From: Gallionella sp.
GTDB lineage: Bacteria > Pseudomonadota > Gammaproteobacteria > Burkholderiales > Gallionellaceae
NCBI GenBank assembly: GCA_030645535.1
Contig: JAUSNM010000015.1
Span: forward strand, 1 to 64,000
Length of the DNA stretch: 64,000 bases
Direction: 5' to 3'
Under the pieces are notes generated by a model. The model had not been told where the DNA came from and made no database searches. It saw nothing but the letters and a program-made list of their open reading frames with translations. The position numbers and the translations under genes were made by a program. Below are positions 52,822-60,966 of the stretch, in pieces. Position 1 is the first letter of the stretch, and every line of letters starts with the position of its first letter.

Positions 52822-55238
52822 TCTCCGGCTTCCAGAGTGGTATCGGCTGATTCCTGCCGGGGTACTTCGTGCGTGATCACAGACGGAATCAGCAGGAACT
52901 CTTTGGATGTGTGGTGATCTTTTGCGGTGACCTGCGTGCCCGCTTCCAGGCGCAGCACCAGTGCCTCGACCCCAGCCCCCTGTAGCCCTTGTTGCCGGGC
53001 AAGTTCAAGTATCTGCCGTGCATCTTCTAACTGATCCGCCTGAAGCAGTGCATCGACGTAACTTAGCCAGTATTGCCCTCGTGCCGGGTCGGCATCCAGC
53101 GCTGCGATGAAATAGGGTAGGCCTGCGACAGGTTGTTGCGTCTGTACCGCTAAAAGTCCCAAGTTGTGGTTCGCTTCTGGATGGCTCGGATTGAGTTGGA
53201 GGATGCCCCGGTAGAGCGCTTCAGCTACTTGTAGCTGGCCTGACTGTTGTTGGGCTACGGCCTGGTGCAAGGCTTGCTCTATCGCCAGCTGTGCTGAAAG
53301 ATCACTTTGCAGATCACTGGTCAGGTTTACTTCGAATGATTCTGCAGGTAGTTTATCGCACCAGCGTTGCCACATGATACGCAGACCGCGTTCCACACCT
53401 GCGGCAACCACCGCTGGCTGACCCATCGCTGAATTCGCAAAACGTTCCCGCAATCCTGCCCGGATATCGGACAGTGCAGCAAGATTTTCTGCCCATGACA
53501 AACCTTTTTGCACAAAATCTGCCGCATCATGGGCAATAAAATCATCCCGGCCAACATGACCGAGAATACAGGCGCCAGGCCGACCCGCTACTGTGCAGCC
53601 CGTCAGCGTCAGTGTCGGCACGCCCATCCACTGCGCATGCAGTGTGGTAGTGCCGCCGTTATACGGGAAAGTATCCAGGCAGATATCCACCTGGTGATGC
53701 AGTGCCATGTAGCGATCCATGCCGATACGTGTATGAAAAACCAGACGTTCCCGTGCGATGCCCTCCTGCGCAAACCATTTAATCAGTGTGTCATATTTTC
53801 CTTCCTCAGGCATGCCTCCCAGTACCATTCTGGAATCAGGCAGGGCGCGCAGCAGTTGCGACCACAGAGCAATGACCGGTTGGTTTATTTTGCTCAAACG
53901 GTTGAAACTGCCAAAGGTCACATAGCTGTTGCTCAGGGCGGGAAGTGTATTGACCGCTGGTGCATGCTCGCTCGGCAAGAACGGTGCGATGGCGGGCAGA
54001 TGGACAATCTTTTCGGTGAATTGGCTGTCAAATTCACCAGGAGGCAGGAAAAATCTGTCTGCCAGATAATAGTCAATGGCGGAGAGACCCGTGGTGCCGG
54101 GATAACCCATCCAGCTGGCTTGCACCGGCGCTGGTTTTCGTGCAAAGGTCAATAAGCGATTTCTGGCGGTGTGCCCGGACAGGTCGATCAGTATGTCGAT
54201 TCCGTCGAACTGGATTTTTTCGGCCAGTGCGATGTCCGACAAACCGGCAATCGGATGCCAGTGCGCAAAACACCGCTGCAAGCGTTGGGTGACTGCGTCT
54301 TCAATGGTGTGGTTGTAGTACGCGTGGAGTGACAACTGCTCAACTCCTGCCAGATGTGACAGCACCGGTTCAATAAAAGAGGCTACTGCATGGGTATACA
54401 AATCACCTGAAACGATGCCAACCTGCAAGCAACGTTCTGGATTTCGTGAATTGGTGTGCATAGGCCAGTTTGCGCGCAGCGGGGTTTCAAACTGTTCTCC
54501 GAACTGTATGTGCTCGGCAAACAAGGTTGCCGCATCATATTTGGCGTTGTTACTGCAAACGTAGAGGAAATCGCTCTGGTAAACAGCGTTGTCAGGTTCG
54601 ATCTGCAGCGCATGACGGTAGCTGAGCTCGCTCTCCTCCAGCTTGCCCAGGGAAAAAAGGGCTGTACTCAGGTTGATATGCGCTTTGATGTAGTCAGGTT
54701 TTATCTCCAGTGCTTTGCGGCAGCTTGACACAGCATCATCAAATTGTTCACTGCGTAACATGGCAGTCCCCAGGTTGTGATGAGCCTCAGCGGAATCGGG
54801 TTTGATCTCCAGCGCCCGGCGGCAGCTCTCCGCAGATTCTGTAAATCGCCCAATGTCTCCCAGGGCGGAAGCGAGGTTGTTGTGTGCCTCGGCATCATCG
54901 GGTAAGCATTCAACTGCCTTTCGCAACGCAGCTATTGCCTCTTTCCCTTGCCTGTGAAGGAAAACCCCCAGCACCTTCCATGCGTTCCCGGATGCCGGAT
55001 GCCGGGTTAACAGTAAGCGCGTCTGACGTTCCGCTTCGGCATGCTGGCCGGCATTGAACAGGGTGACAAGCTGATTGATTTCAGCTGTTGTCGGTTGTTT
55101 TTCCGCCCTGTTGGCCTTCTTGATTTTTTGTTCAGGAGGCGCGGCAGATGCTTCAAGTTTGTCCTGGCAACATTTCTTGAATTTCTTTCCGCTGCCGCAA
55201 GGACATGGGTCGTTTCTTCCCGGTTTCACATTCACCAT
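52818..55238 (-). CDS. SPINDLY-type (GT41) glycosyltransferase with SEC-C and TPR modules
   Basis: 806 residues. Residues 6-24 are a SEC-C zinc motif (PGRNDPCPCGSGKKFKKCC). TPR repeats follow (about 50-235; AEAHNNLASALGDIGRF, AEAHHNLGTAMLRSEQF). The GT41 domain (about 250-630) has GIVSGDLYTHAVASFIEPVL, LIDLSGHTARNRLL, QASWMGYPGTTGLSAIDYYL and GRPGACILGHVGRDDFIA. A second TPR tail (about 654-740) resembles the head of the sulfotransferase at 46843. Such enzymes O-glycosylate Ser/Thr of proteins, including flagellins in some bacteria. First gene of the island operon. Confidence 0.93.
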   Translation of the reverse strand: MVNVKPGRNDPCPCGSGKKFKKCCQDKLEASAAPPEQKIKKANRAEKQPTTAEINQLVTLFNAGQHAEAERQTRLLLTRHPASGNAWKVLGVFLHRQGKEAIAALRKAVECLPDDAEAHNNLASALGDIGRFTESAESCRRALEIKPDSAEAHHNLGTAMLRSEQFDDAVSSCRKALEIKPDYIKAHINLSTALFSLGKLEESELSYRHALQIEPDNAVYQSDFLYVCSNNAKYDAATLFAEHIQFGEQFETPLRANWPMHTNSRNPERCLQVGIVSGDLYTHAVASFIEPVLSHLAGVEQLSLHAYYNHTIEDAVTQRLQRCFAHWHPIAGLSDIALAEKIQFDGIDILIDLSGHTARNRLLTFARKPAPVQASWMGYPGTTGLSAIDYYLADRFFLPPGEFDSQFTEKIVHLPAIAPFLPSEHAPAVNTLPALSNSYVTFGSFNRLSKINQPVIALWSQLLRALPDSRMVLGGMPEEGKYDTLIKWFAQEGIARERLVFHTRIGMDRYMALHHQVDICLDTFPYNGGTTTLHAQWMGVPTLTLTGCTVAGRPGACILGHVGRDDFIAHDAADFVQKGLSWAENLAALSDIRAGLRERFANSAMGQPAVVAAGVERGLRIMWQRWCDKLPAESFEVNLTSDLQSDLSAQLAIEQALHQAVAQQQSGQLQVAEALYRGILQLNPSHPEANHNLGLLAVQTQQPVAGLPYFIAALDADPARGQYWLSYVDALLQADQLEDARQILELARQQGLQGAGVEALVLRLEAGTQVTAKDHHTSKEFLLIPSVITHEVPRQESADTTLEAGE

Positions 55239-55261
55239 CCTTGATTGCTGGGCTAAAGATC

Positions 55262-55348
55262 GCTTGTGGCTTGTAGCTTGTAGCCGGTAGCCACAAGCTA
55301 ATCCCGACTAACGACTAACGACTAAAGACTAACGACTAATCTTTAGTC
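55262..55348. repeat. Two joined 7-bp repeat arrays upstream of the glycosyltransferase
   Basis: First family: GCTTGTG, GCTTGTA, GCTTGTA, GCCGGTA, GCCACAA, GCTAATC. Second family from 55307: ACTAACG, ACTAACG, ACTAAAG, ACTAACG, ACTAATC, TTTAGTC. The last unit overlaps the stop codon of ycgR and supplies its final Asp codon. The ACTAACG family is the same as upstream of flgG. Confidence 0.85.
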
Positions 55349-56095
55349 TTTTATTTTGGCGCGCTGCATGGAGGTGACGTATCGTTGCAGCAGGATGGTA
55401 GACGCACCGTCAAGATTCTTGAATTCACATCCTGCACGTCGCACCGTTTTGCCGGAGGGTGTGGTTAGTAAAATCAGGTTTTTGACTTCTATTGTGCCGA
55501 AAAACTCGCCGACTTCGGGCAAATCTATTTTGCAATTTTCATAGGTATTGCCGGGAACCAGCACCGCGTCCAGCTCTGTGCAAGTAAGACCCACACCACC
55601 ACCACTGATGTCCATGATGGTGACTTCATGCGCGTGCCGCTCCACTGCTTTCTCGACCGGAATGACGCAAAGCAGGTGGTCTGAAACCGGTGTTGTCAGG
55701 CGATAGTACTCGCGGCGTTGCAGACGGTGAATGCTCTTGGGGAGTTTCAGGAAAAATGCGGGTTGGCCTTGACAGGTTGTACTCGTTGCATGGTCGGATG
55801 TGAACTGCACCTTGACCTGAGCATGCGAACTGACAAAAATGAGTTTATTGCTTTTCAGTAAACGATTGTTTTCCTGAAGTTGTTGGCTTTGATCCAGCCA
55901 CAGGCCGGAAGCATCCACAGCCAATAACGTCGTCAGAATAAATTCGTTCGCTTCAGAATAATACAGCGCGATGCGAGATCTGCTTTTGAAGATGTTCTGC
56001 AAAACAATCTCTATTTCACGGGGCGTAGTGATGCGATACTGGTCATCATCGCCGCTGGACAGGATTTCAATTTTCAGAGGGATATCTTTTTTCAT
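55343..56095 (-). CDS. ycgR: YcgR-like PilZ flagellar brake protein
   Basis: 250 residues from the ATG at 56095; a longer frame overlaps the next gene and is rejected. N-terminal YcgR domain (ITTPREIEIVLQNIFKSRSRIALYY, abbreviated) and C-terminal PilZ domain with c-di-GMP motifs RREYYRLTTP and DISGGGVGL. When loaded with c-di-GMP it slows or biases the motor. Its stop codon falls in a heptamer array. Confidence 0.92.
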   Translation of the reverse strand: MKKDIPLKIEILSSGDDDQYRITTPREIEIVLQNIFKSRSRIALYYSEANEFILTTLLAVDASGLWLDQSQQLQENNRLLKSNKLIFVSSHAQVKVQFTSDHATSTTCQGQPAFFLKLPKSIHRLQRREYYRLTTPVSDHLLCVIPVEKAVERHAHEVTIMDISGGGVGLTCTELDAVLVPGNTYENCKIDLPEVGEFFGTIEVKNLILLTTPSGKTVRRAGCEFKNLDGASTILLQRYVTSMQRAKIKD

Positions 56096-56139
56096 GTTGT
56101 TACGACTACTTTCCAAGATTGTTGCACATAATAACAAAA

Positions 56140-56436
56140 TTACAGCTGTACTATCGGGGGAAAAGCAGGGGATTCCTCGTGTTCCAGGCGATATAGCCAG
56201 GCCAGTAGTTCGGCCACGGCTAAATAAAGCTGTGGCGGAATTTGCTGATCCAGTTCCACTTGCATCAACAGCCCCACCAAATCTGCCGATTCGTGTACAT
56301 AAACCCCGTTTTGTTTGGCGCGTTCGATGATCGCCTGAGCAATCAGTCCACGTCCCTTGGCCACGACTCTTGGCGCGCCGGTACTTTGGCCATAGGCCAG
56401 TGCTACGGCGACTTGTTGCGGGGTAGGGTAGGTCAT
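56140..56436 (-). CDS. FlhB C-terminal-like small protein (FlhX type)
   Basis: 98 residues resembling the cytoplasmic C-terminal part of FlhB/YscU after the cleavage site: VAVALAYGQSTGAPRVVAKGRGLIAQAI and ERAKQNGVYVHESADLVGLLM. There is no membrane part and no NPTH cleavage motif. Such stand-alone proteins can replace the FlhB C-terminal fragment in export switching. Its ATG overlaps the stop of the FliK-like gene, suggesting they work together. Confidence 0.85.
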   Translation of the reverse strand: MTYPTPQQVAVALAYGQSTGAPRVVAKGRGLIAQAIIERAKQNGVYVHESADLVGLLMQVELDQQIPPQLYLAVAELLAWLYRLEHEESPAFPPIVQL

Positions 56437-57413
56437 GTCTTTTCAATCACCGCGCTCGTCAGCGGTACGCCCGCCTCTCTCAGTGTCATGGCAAGAGCCG
56501 GCAGTTGGCGATTAAACAGCGCGACAGAACTGGCGTCTGCACCCCGCAAGGTGAGTCTTATTCCGCCCTGGCTAAATACCAGTTTGGCATGCACATCGCC
56601 TAGCCTGGGCAGGGCGAGTTCCATTTCTGTGCTCCACTGGCGTTCATCAGGCTGTATATTGTGGTGTTCAGGCTGACCTTCAATTTCCCACTGCATCTGC
56701 TGACCGGGCCATATCGATCCTGTCCAGGTTAGTTGATGCGTTTCCAGCGTGTGCAGTTGTTGCTGCACCAGTGGCACTAATTCTTTAGCGATCGGCAAGC
56801 TTAATTCAGTCGCGGCTTTATCCGGTTGCATCGCGGGCGTTGCAGGTTGATTGTCAGTTTGTTTGTCCAGCAGGTTCTGCGGTTCGACCAGAAGTTGCGC
56901 AGTGCTACGTTCGCCACGCACCCATTGCGCCTGATGCGACTCGTAAAACAGGCCGCTGTTAGCCAGTGCATCCTTCAGGGCTACCGCCAGCTGTTTGCTG
57001 TCCGGGGCGGATCCTGTTGTCGGCCATACGGCGTGGCCTGAACTGGATTGGATGAGTGCTCTTTCCAGCGGTAGTTGGGTCAGGTTGGCCAGAAAGCGTG
57101 AAGTCGAACTGATTTGTTCCTGTGTGGCAATCGGTGTGCTGGAAGCTAAGAAGCTGAATGTCACGCGCGGGCTGGTGGCCATGACTTTCAATTCGAGAAT
57201 ATTGCCGGCTTTGAGTTGCTCCGGCAATTGCATTTGCATGGATTGGCCGGCGACTTGCACTTTGAACAGTCCGGGGCTGACTTGTTCCTGTATGGTTGCC
57301 TGTACCCGCTGACCGGGTTCGAGCTTGGTGAGGGGAGCGTTTTCGGCCAGGATCAGCGGTTTGGCTGACAGGGCGCGTGCTTGCAGTGCATTGATCAGGT
57401 TGGAGGATTGCAT
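56433..57413 (-). CDS. Second FliK-like protein
   Basis: 326 residues. The N-terminal region has LEPGQRVQATIQEQVSPGLFKVQVAGQSMQMQLPE-type sequence (cited in part) and a Gln-rich middle. The end, WSTEMELALPRLGDVHAKLVF, GGIRLTLRGADASSVALFN and LPALAMTLREAGVPL, is a FliK C-terminal-like domain. It differs from the FliK at 35922. Encoded with the FlhB-like gene by a 4-base overlap, so the pair may form an extra substrate-switch device. Confidence 0.75.
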   Translation of the reverse strand: MQSSNLINALQARALSAKPLILAENAPLTKLEPGQRVQATIQEQVSPGLFKVQVAGQSMQMQLPEQLKAGNILELKVMATSPRVTFSFLASSTPIATQEQISSTSRFLANLTQLPLERALIQSSSGHAVWPTTGSAPDSKQLAVALKDALANSGLFYESHQAQWVRGERSTAQLLVEPQNLLDKQTDNQPATPAMQPDKAATELSLPIAKELVPLVQQQLHTLETHQLTWTGSIWPGQQMQWEIEGQPEHHNIQPDERQWSTEMELALPRLGDVHAKLVFSQGGIRLTLRGADASSVALFNRQLPALAMTLREAGVPLTSAVIEKT

Positions 57414-57505
57414 AAGGTCTTAAATCTGATGTCACCTGCTATACTTACTCATCACTGAGCTTAGCGGTCGCAGCTGCCGCACGGCCCGTATCTTCATTCA
57501 GGAAC

Positions 57506-57521
57506 TGGCACTTTAGTGCCA
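57506..57521. other. Perfect TGGCACT-TT-AGTGCCA palindrome
   Basis: A 7-bp self-complementary pair with a 2-base centre in the 151-base gap between fliT and the FliK-like gene. The GG/GC spacing does not fit a sigma-54 promoter. It may be an mRNA hairpin or a protein-binding site. Confidence 0.35.
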
Positions 57522-57564
57522 CTTGCTCCATGGGAAGATCACTGCGGTGTTGCGGGTGCAGCAT

Positions 57565-57885
57565 TTACACAGCCCCGTAGGATTGATTCAGGCGTTGTTC
57601 CTGGCGTTGGCTCTGCATGACGACTTTCATCTTAGCCATCCAGCTTTCGGTGCTGTTGCGGATATAGGCATCGTCTTCGAGAATTTTCCGGATCAGTTGA
57701 ATCTCGCTTTGCCGGGAGACATCGTCAAGCGCGGCTGTCTCATCAGCCAACTTGATGTTGGCGACATGACGGCTGCACTGCTGTTCAAGATCGACCAACT
57801 TATCCCATTCGCCCTGATCCACCGCTTCGCGCATTTGGCAGGTTAAGCTGGCGAGCGATTCATAATGGTCGATGACATTGTTCAT
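57565..57885 (-). CDS. fliT: FliT-like chaperone
   Basis: 106 residues, all helical. MNNVIDHYESLASLTCQMREAV and WDKLVDLEQQCSRHV fit FliT; low sequence conservation makes position the stronger evidence: directly after fliS in fliD-fliS-fliT order. It binds FliD and can tune flagellar regulators. Confidence 0.8.
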   Translation of the reverse strand: MNNVIDHYESLASLTCQMREAVDQGEWDKLVDLEQQCSRHVANIKLADETAALDDVSRQSEIQLIRKILEDDAYIRNSTESWMAKMKVVMQSQRQEQRLNQSYGAV

Positions 57886-57894
57886 GGCATTAAC

Positions 57895-58353
57895 TTAACC
57901 TCTGGCGTAAAGCCGTCTTTCACTTTGACCTTCGGGCAAGATTGTGGGTGCAGGCACAGGTGCGATGGCCTGTGACCGTATGCTCTCCCACGCTTCTTTC
58001 AACTCACCCAGCAAGCGTGAAACTTCTTCCAGCGCAGCCATGTCGTTGTTGATGTTGGCGAACAGCAGACGTTGGCTCATATAGTCATATAACGCCGACA
58101 GGTTGAGGGCCAGTTCGCCGCCGACTTCCTTGTTCAGACTGGCATTCAGGCCAGTGTCGATGATCAGTATCGCATGAGAAATAGCTTTGCCTTTGGCGGG
58201 AATATCCTGGCGCAACATGCCGTTTTTAGCGTTGGCAATCGCCAGCAGAGCGCCCTGATACAGCATGGAAATGAGTTTGTGCGGATCGGCCGACGTTACG
58301 CCTGATTCGACCCCGACTTTGTTATATGCGCTGATAGCGGCTGATGTGCTCAT
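57895..58353 (-). CDS. fliS: FliS, flagellin export chaperone
   Basis: 152 residues. AISAYNKVGVESGVTSADPHKLISMLYQGAL is the FliS start (shown in part), and LALNLSALYDYMSQRLLFANINND the conserved core. It binds the C-terminal helix of flagellin. A proline-rich C-terminal tail (APVPAPTILPEG) is added. Nine bases separate it from fliT. Confidence 0.95.
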   Translation of the reverse strand: MSTSAAISAYNKVGVESGVTSADPHKLISMLYQGALLAIANAKNGMLRQDIPAKGKAISHAILIIDTGLNASLNKEVGGELALNLSALYDYMSQRLLFANINNDMAALEEVSRLLGELKEAWESIRSQAIAPVPAPTILPEGQSERRLYARG

Positions 58354-58367
58354 GATATTTTTCCGGG

Positions 58368-60347
58368 TTAAGCCATGCTCGAGAGTTGCTGACTCAGATA
58401 CGTGCTGGTGGTGTTCATGCTGCTCAGCATTTTGTCCAATGCCGTGTACATTTGCCGGTAACGCGCCTCAATCGCAATCATGCGCGTTTCCAATGTGGCG
58501 CGGCGATTGCTGGAGTCGGTCATCGTCTTGTTAATGCTGCTGGTGGCGCTGGGTAGTGCGCCGCCGGTTGCCAGCAGGGGTGTTATCCACTGGCTCATCT
58601 TGTAGGCATAGCCTTGCGAAAAATTTAACGTGCCGCGTGCACCCAGTGCACCGCCGTTGATATCGAAGCTCAGGCCGTTCGCGTCAGTCAGTTTCTTTCC
58701 GGTGCCTGTCGCTGCGACCCCGCCTATCGTGCCGGCCACATCGACACCTGCAGTTTGCACCGGTGCTGCGCCGAGTAAACCAGGCGCACCATTTCCGCCT
58801 GCCACCGTGACGCTGGAACTTGACCCGTAGTTCGCCGACGTGATCGACAGCGTGCCGGCCGTCTGGGACACAGCAACCGAAACACCTGCAGTTGTAAGGG
58901 CGCTGGCTCCATTTAATTTTGATTGCACTTCAGTTGCGAGAGATTGTGCAGTGTATACCCCCGCAGCCAATACAACCGATGCATAAACGCCGTTCACGTT
59001 GAGATTCAAAGTGTCATTCGTGCCAGCAGTGATGGTGGTGTTGGCGACGGCGTTCCCCGTCACTGAACCCTGAGAGGACATCTGTGTAATGCTCAGCGCG
59101 TAGTTGCCGGGCTTTGCGCTGGCTGTTGCGGCATTAAAACTGACCAGGCTGTCCGTAGCGCTGCCTGTGGCGGCAAACAGACCTGCAATGTCCTTGAAGT
59201 TGGTGGTCATCGCGGTGTTCAGCTTGGCGCTGTCCAGCGCAATCGAGCCATCCTTTTGTGAGGTAATGCCTATCTGTGCAAGCGAGGTCAGTCCGCCCGA
59301 CGTTCCTGTGATGGGTTGGTTTAACATGCTGCGCAATTGAGTCTGCAACATGCGCACGGTGCTGTTGCCTTGCAAAGGCGCCCCTTTTTTGGTGACGGGA
59401 TCATAAGCCGAGATCGTTTTTAACGCCGAAGCAAGGTTGTTGTAGGTTGACACGAAACTGGTCACAGCGGTGCTCAATGCGGCGGTATCCTGAGCCATCG
59501 TGACCACGACAGGCGCAGTGGTGATCTTGCTCAGGGTAAGTGTGGTACCTTGAATCACATCGGATACGGTGTTGGTGGCTTTGCTGATCGCCAGGCCGTT
59601 CACCTTGAAATTGGCGTTTTGTGCGGTGGCGGTTTCACTCATATTTTGCACGGCCGCCGGGTCGTTTCCCAGCAAGGTATTGATTGCGGCGTCTCCTGTG
59701 ACGGAAATCTTCATGCTGTTGCTGATTCCGGAATTGTTCGATGACAACGTCAGCCGGTAGGGTGTTCCACTGCCATCGTTCACAATGGCTGCCGTCACGC
59801 CCATGTTCGCGGCATTGATCGCAGCGCTGATGCCTTGCAACGAATTGTTGGTGCTGTCGATGACGATGCTTTTAATACCACTGCCGTTTGAGGCGAATGC
59901 AGCCCCTGTGTACTGGCCGGTCACGGTACTGAATGTACCTCCCGTGATCGATCCGAAGTCAAACGTCACGGTGGTCGCAGCGCCTGCGCCTATGGCAGCG
60001 GTACTGCTGGCTTGTCCGGTGGCAACCAGTTTTTGTGTCTGAGCCAGGCTGAGCACATCCAGCGAGTAGACACCTGCTGCGGCCGTACTGGTGGAGGTGG
60101 CCGTAACCGTTGTAGTGTCTGAAGAGGTGGCTTTAACAGACTGGAAACTGCTGGCATTGCTCAAACCTTGTACGGCGGTCTGAAAGGTTGACATGGCGCT
60201 CATGACAGTGCCAAAAGCAGAAAGCTTCGATTGGGAAACGGCTTCCTGGGTCAGCAGCTTGTTGATAGGCTGCCGCTCCACCGTCATCAACTGGCTGACA
60301 ATGCCGTTGACATCAAGCCCGTTCCCTGAAACTGCCGAAGTTGCCAT
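58368..60347 (-). CDS. fliD: FliD, filament cap protein (HAP2)
   Basis: 659 residues, longer than the 450-480 common in the family, mainly through Thr/Ala-rich outer domains (about 410-560). The N-terminus has GLDVNGIVSQLMTVERQPIN and the C-terminus RATLETRMIAIEARYRQMYTALDKMLSSM. It caps the filament and guides flagellin folding. Starts 14 bases after the flaG stop. Confidence 0.95.
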   Translation of the reverse strand: MATSAVSGNGLDVNGIVSQLMTVERQPINKLLTQEAVSQSKLSAFGTVMSAMSTFQTAVQGLSNASSFQSVKATSSDTTTVTATSTSTAAAGVYSLDVLSLAQTQKLVATGQASSTAAIGAGAATTVTFDFGSITGGTFSTVTGQYTGAAFASNGSGIKSIVIDSTNNSLQGISAAINAANMGVTAAIVNDGSGTPYRLTLSSNNSGISNSMKISVTGDAAINTLLGNDPAAVQNMSETATAQNANFKVNGLAISKATNTVSDVIQGTTLTLSKITTAPVVVTMAQDTAALSTAVTSFVSTYNNLASALKTISAYDPVTKKGAPLQGNSTVRMLQTQLRSMLNQPITGTSGGLTSLAQIGITSQKDGSIALDSAKLNTAMTTNFKDIAGLFAATGSATDSLVSFNAATASAKPGNYALSITQMSSQGSVTGNAVANTTITAGTNDTLNLNVNGVYASVVLAAGVYTAQSLATEVQSKLNGASALTTAGVSVAVSQTAGTLSITSANYGSSSSVTVAGGNGAPGLLGAAPVQTAGVDVAGTIGGVAATGTGKKLTDANGLSFDINGGALGARGTLNFSQGYAYKMSQWITPLLATGGALPSATSSINKTMTDSSNRRATLETRMIAIEARYRQMYTALDKMLSSMNTTSTYLSQQLSSMA

Positions 60348-60361
60348 GATGACTCCTTAAG

Positions 60362-60790
60362 TTACGCCTGCTGTCTGATCAGCAAGCCTTGTGTGCTTTG
60401 CACGGGTGCTTTTGATAACGATGCCTGTTGTATTTGTTCCTGCATCAGTCCGACGGCTTTTGAGATTGCCAGCATCTGCTCGGTGGGGAACTGTCCAATC
60501 ACATCACCGGTTACCGAATCAGTCAGCTTGACCACGGCTTGTTTGGTATCCGTGTCCACACTGAACGACAGATTCTTGTTGGACGCCTGCATTGCTTTAT
60601 TGGTGTTTTCCACCGCGCTTTGCAATTGGAACTCCGACGTTTTTTGATCTGTTGTCGGTTTGATATCCGTTACAGTTTGAGATGCTGCTGTGTGAATCGT
60701 TGAGTTGGCAGCAATTGCGGGTGAGCCATCGCCAGCAGACCGGGTCGGTTCGTAAATGTGAGATGTATTACTGATGTTCTGGATAAGCAT
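60362..60790 (-). CDS. flaG: FlaG-family protein
   Basis: 142 residues. The C-terminal FlaG core is LSFSVDTDTKQAVVKLTDSVTGDVIGQFPTEQML, cited in part (NLSFSVDTDTKQAVVKL, DVIGQFPTEQ). The N-terminal half is variable. FlaG influences filament length. Located between flagellin and fliD, the usual place. Confidence 0.92.
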   Translation of the reverse strand: MLIQNISNTSHIYEPTRSAGDGSPAIAANSTIHTAASQTVTDIKPTTDQKTSEFQLQSAVENTNKAMQASNKNLSFSVDTDTKQAVVKLTDSVTGDVIGQFPTEQMLAISKAVGLMQEQIQQASLSKAPVQSTQGLLIRQQA

Positions 60791-60865
60791 TTTGCTTCAC
60801 CCTCGGTTGAAGTTGAAATCGCATGGCGGTTCCTTGTCTCCCTCGCCCGCTCAGGGGTTGGGAAA

Positions 60866-60913
60866 CGGGCATGGCGGGTATTATCAACAAGGTGCTAATA
60901 CTTGCCATGCCCG
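60866..60913 (-). terminator. Long hairpin between fliC and flaG
   Basis: 18-base arms at 60866-60883 and 60896-60913 (CGGGCATGGC...GTATTA and its complement with two mismatches) around a 12-base loop. It lies 53 bases beyond the stop of the downstream flagellin gene. There is no strong U-tract, but the stem is long enough to stabilise or end the fliC mRNA. Confidence 0.55.
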
Positions 60914-60966
60914 CTGGAAAATCCCACCTGAATTTTACACAAAATCCAAGTGGGAATTTTTAAAAC

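Noticed and set aside
56096-56446. 117-codon N-terminal extension of ycgR
   Set aside because: It lies on top of the FlhB-like gene in another frame; the PilZ/YcgR family starts at the methionine of 56095.
57506-57521. Sigma-54 promoter at TGGCAC
   Set aside because: The GG to GC spacing is 9 rather than 10 bases and the TTGC element is missing at the right place; the site is better read as a palindrome.
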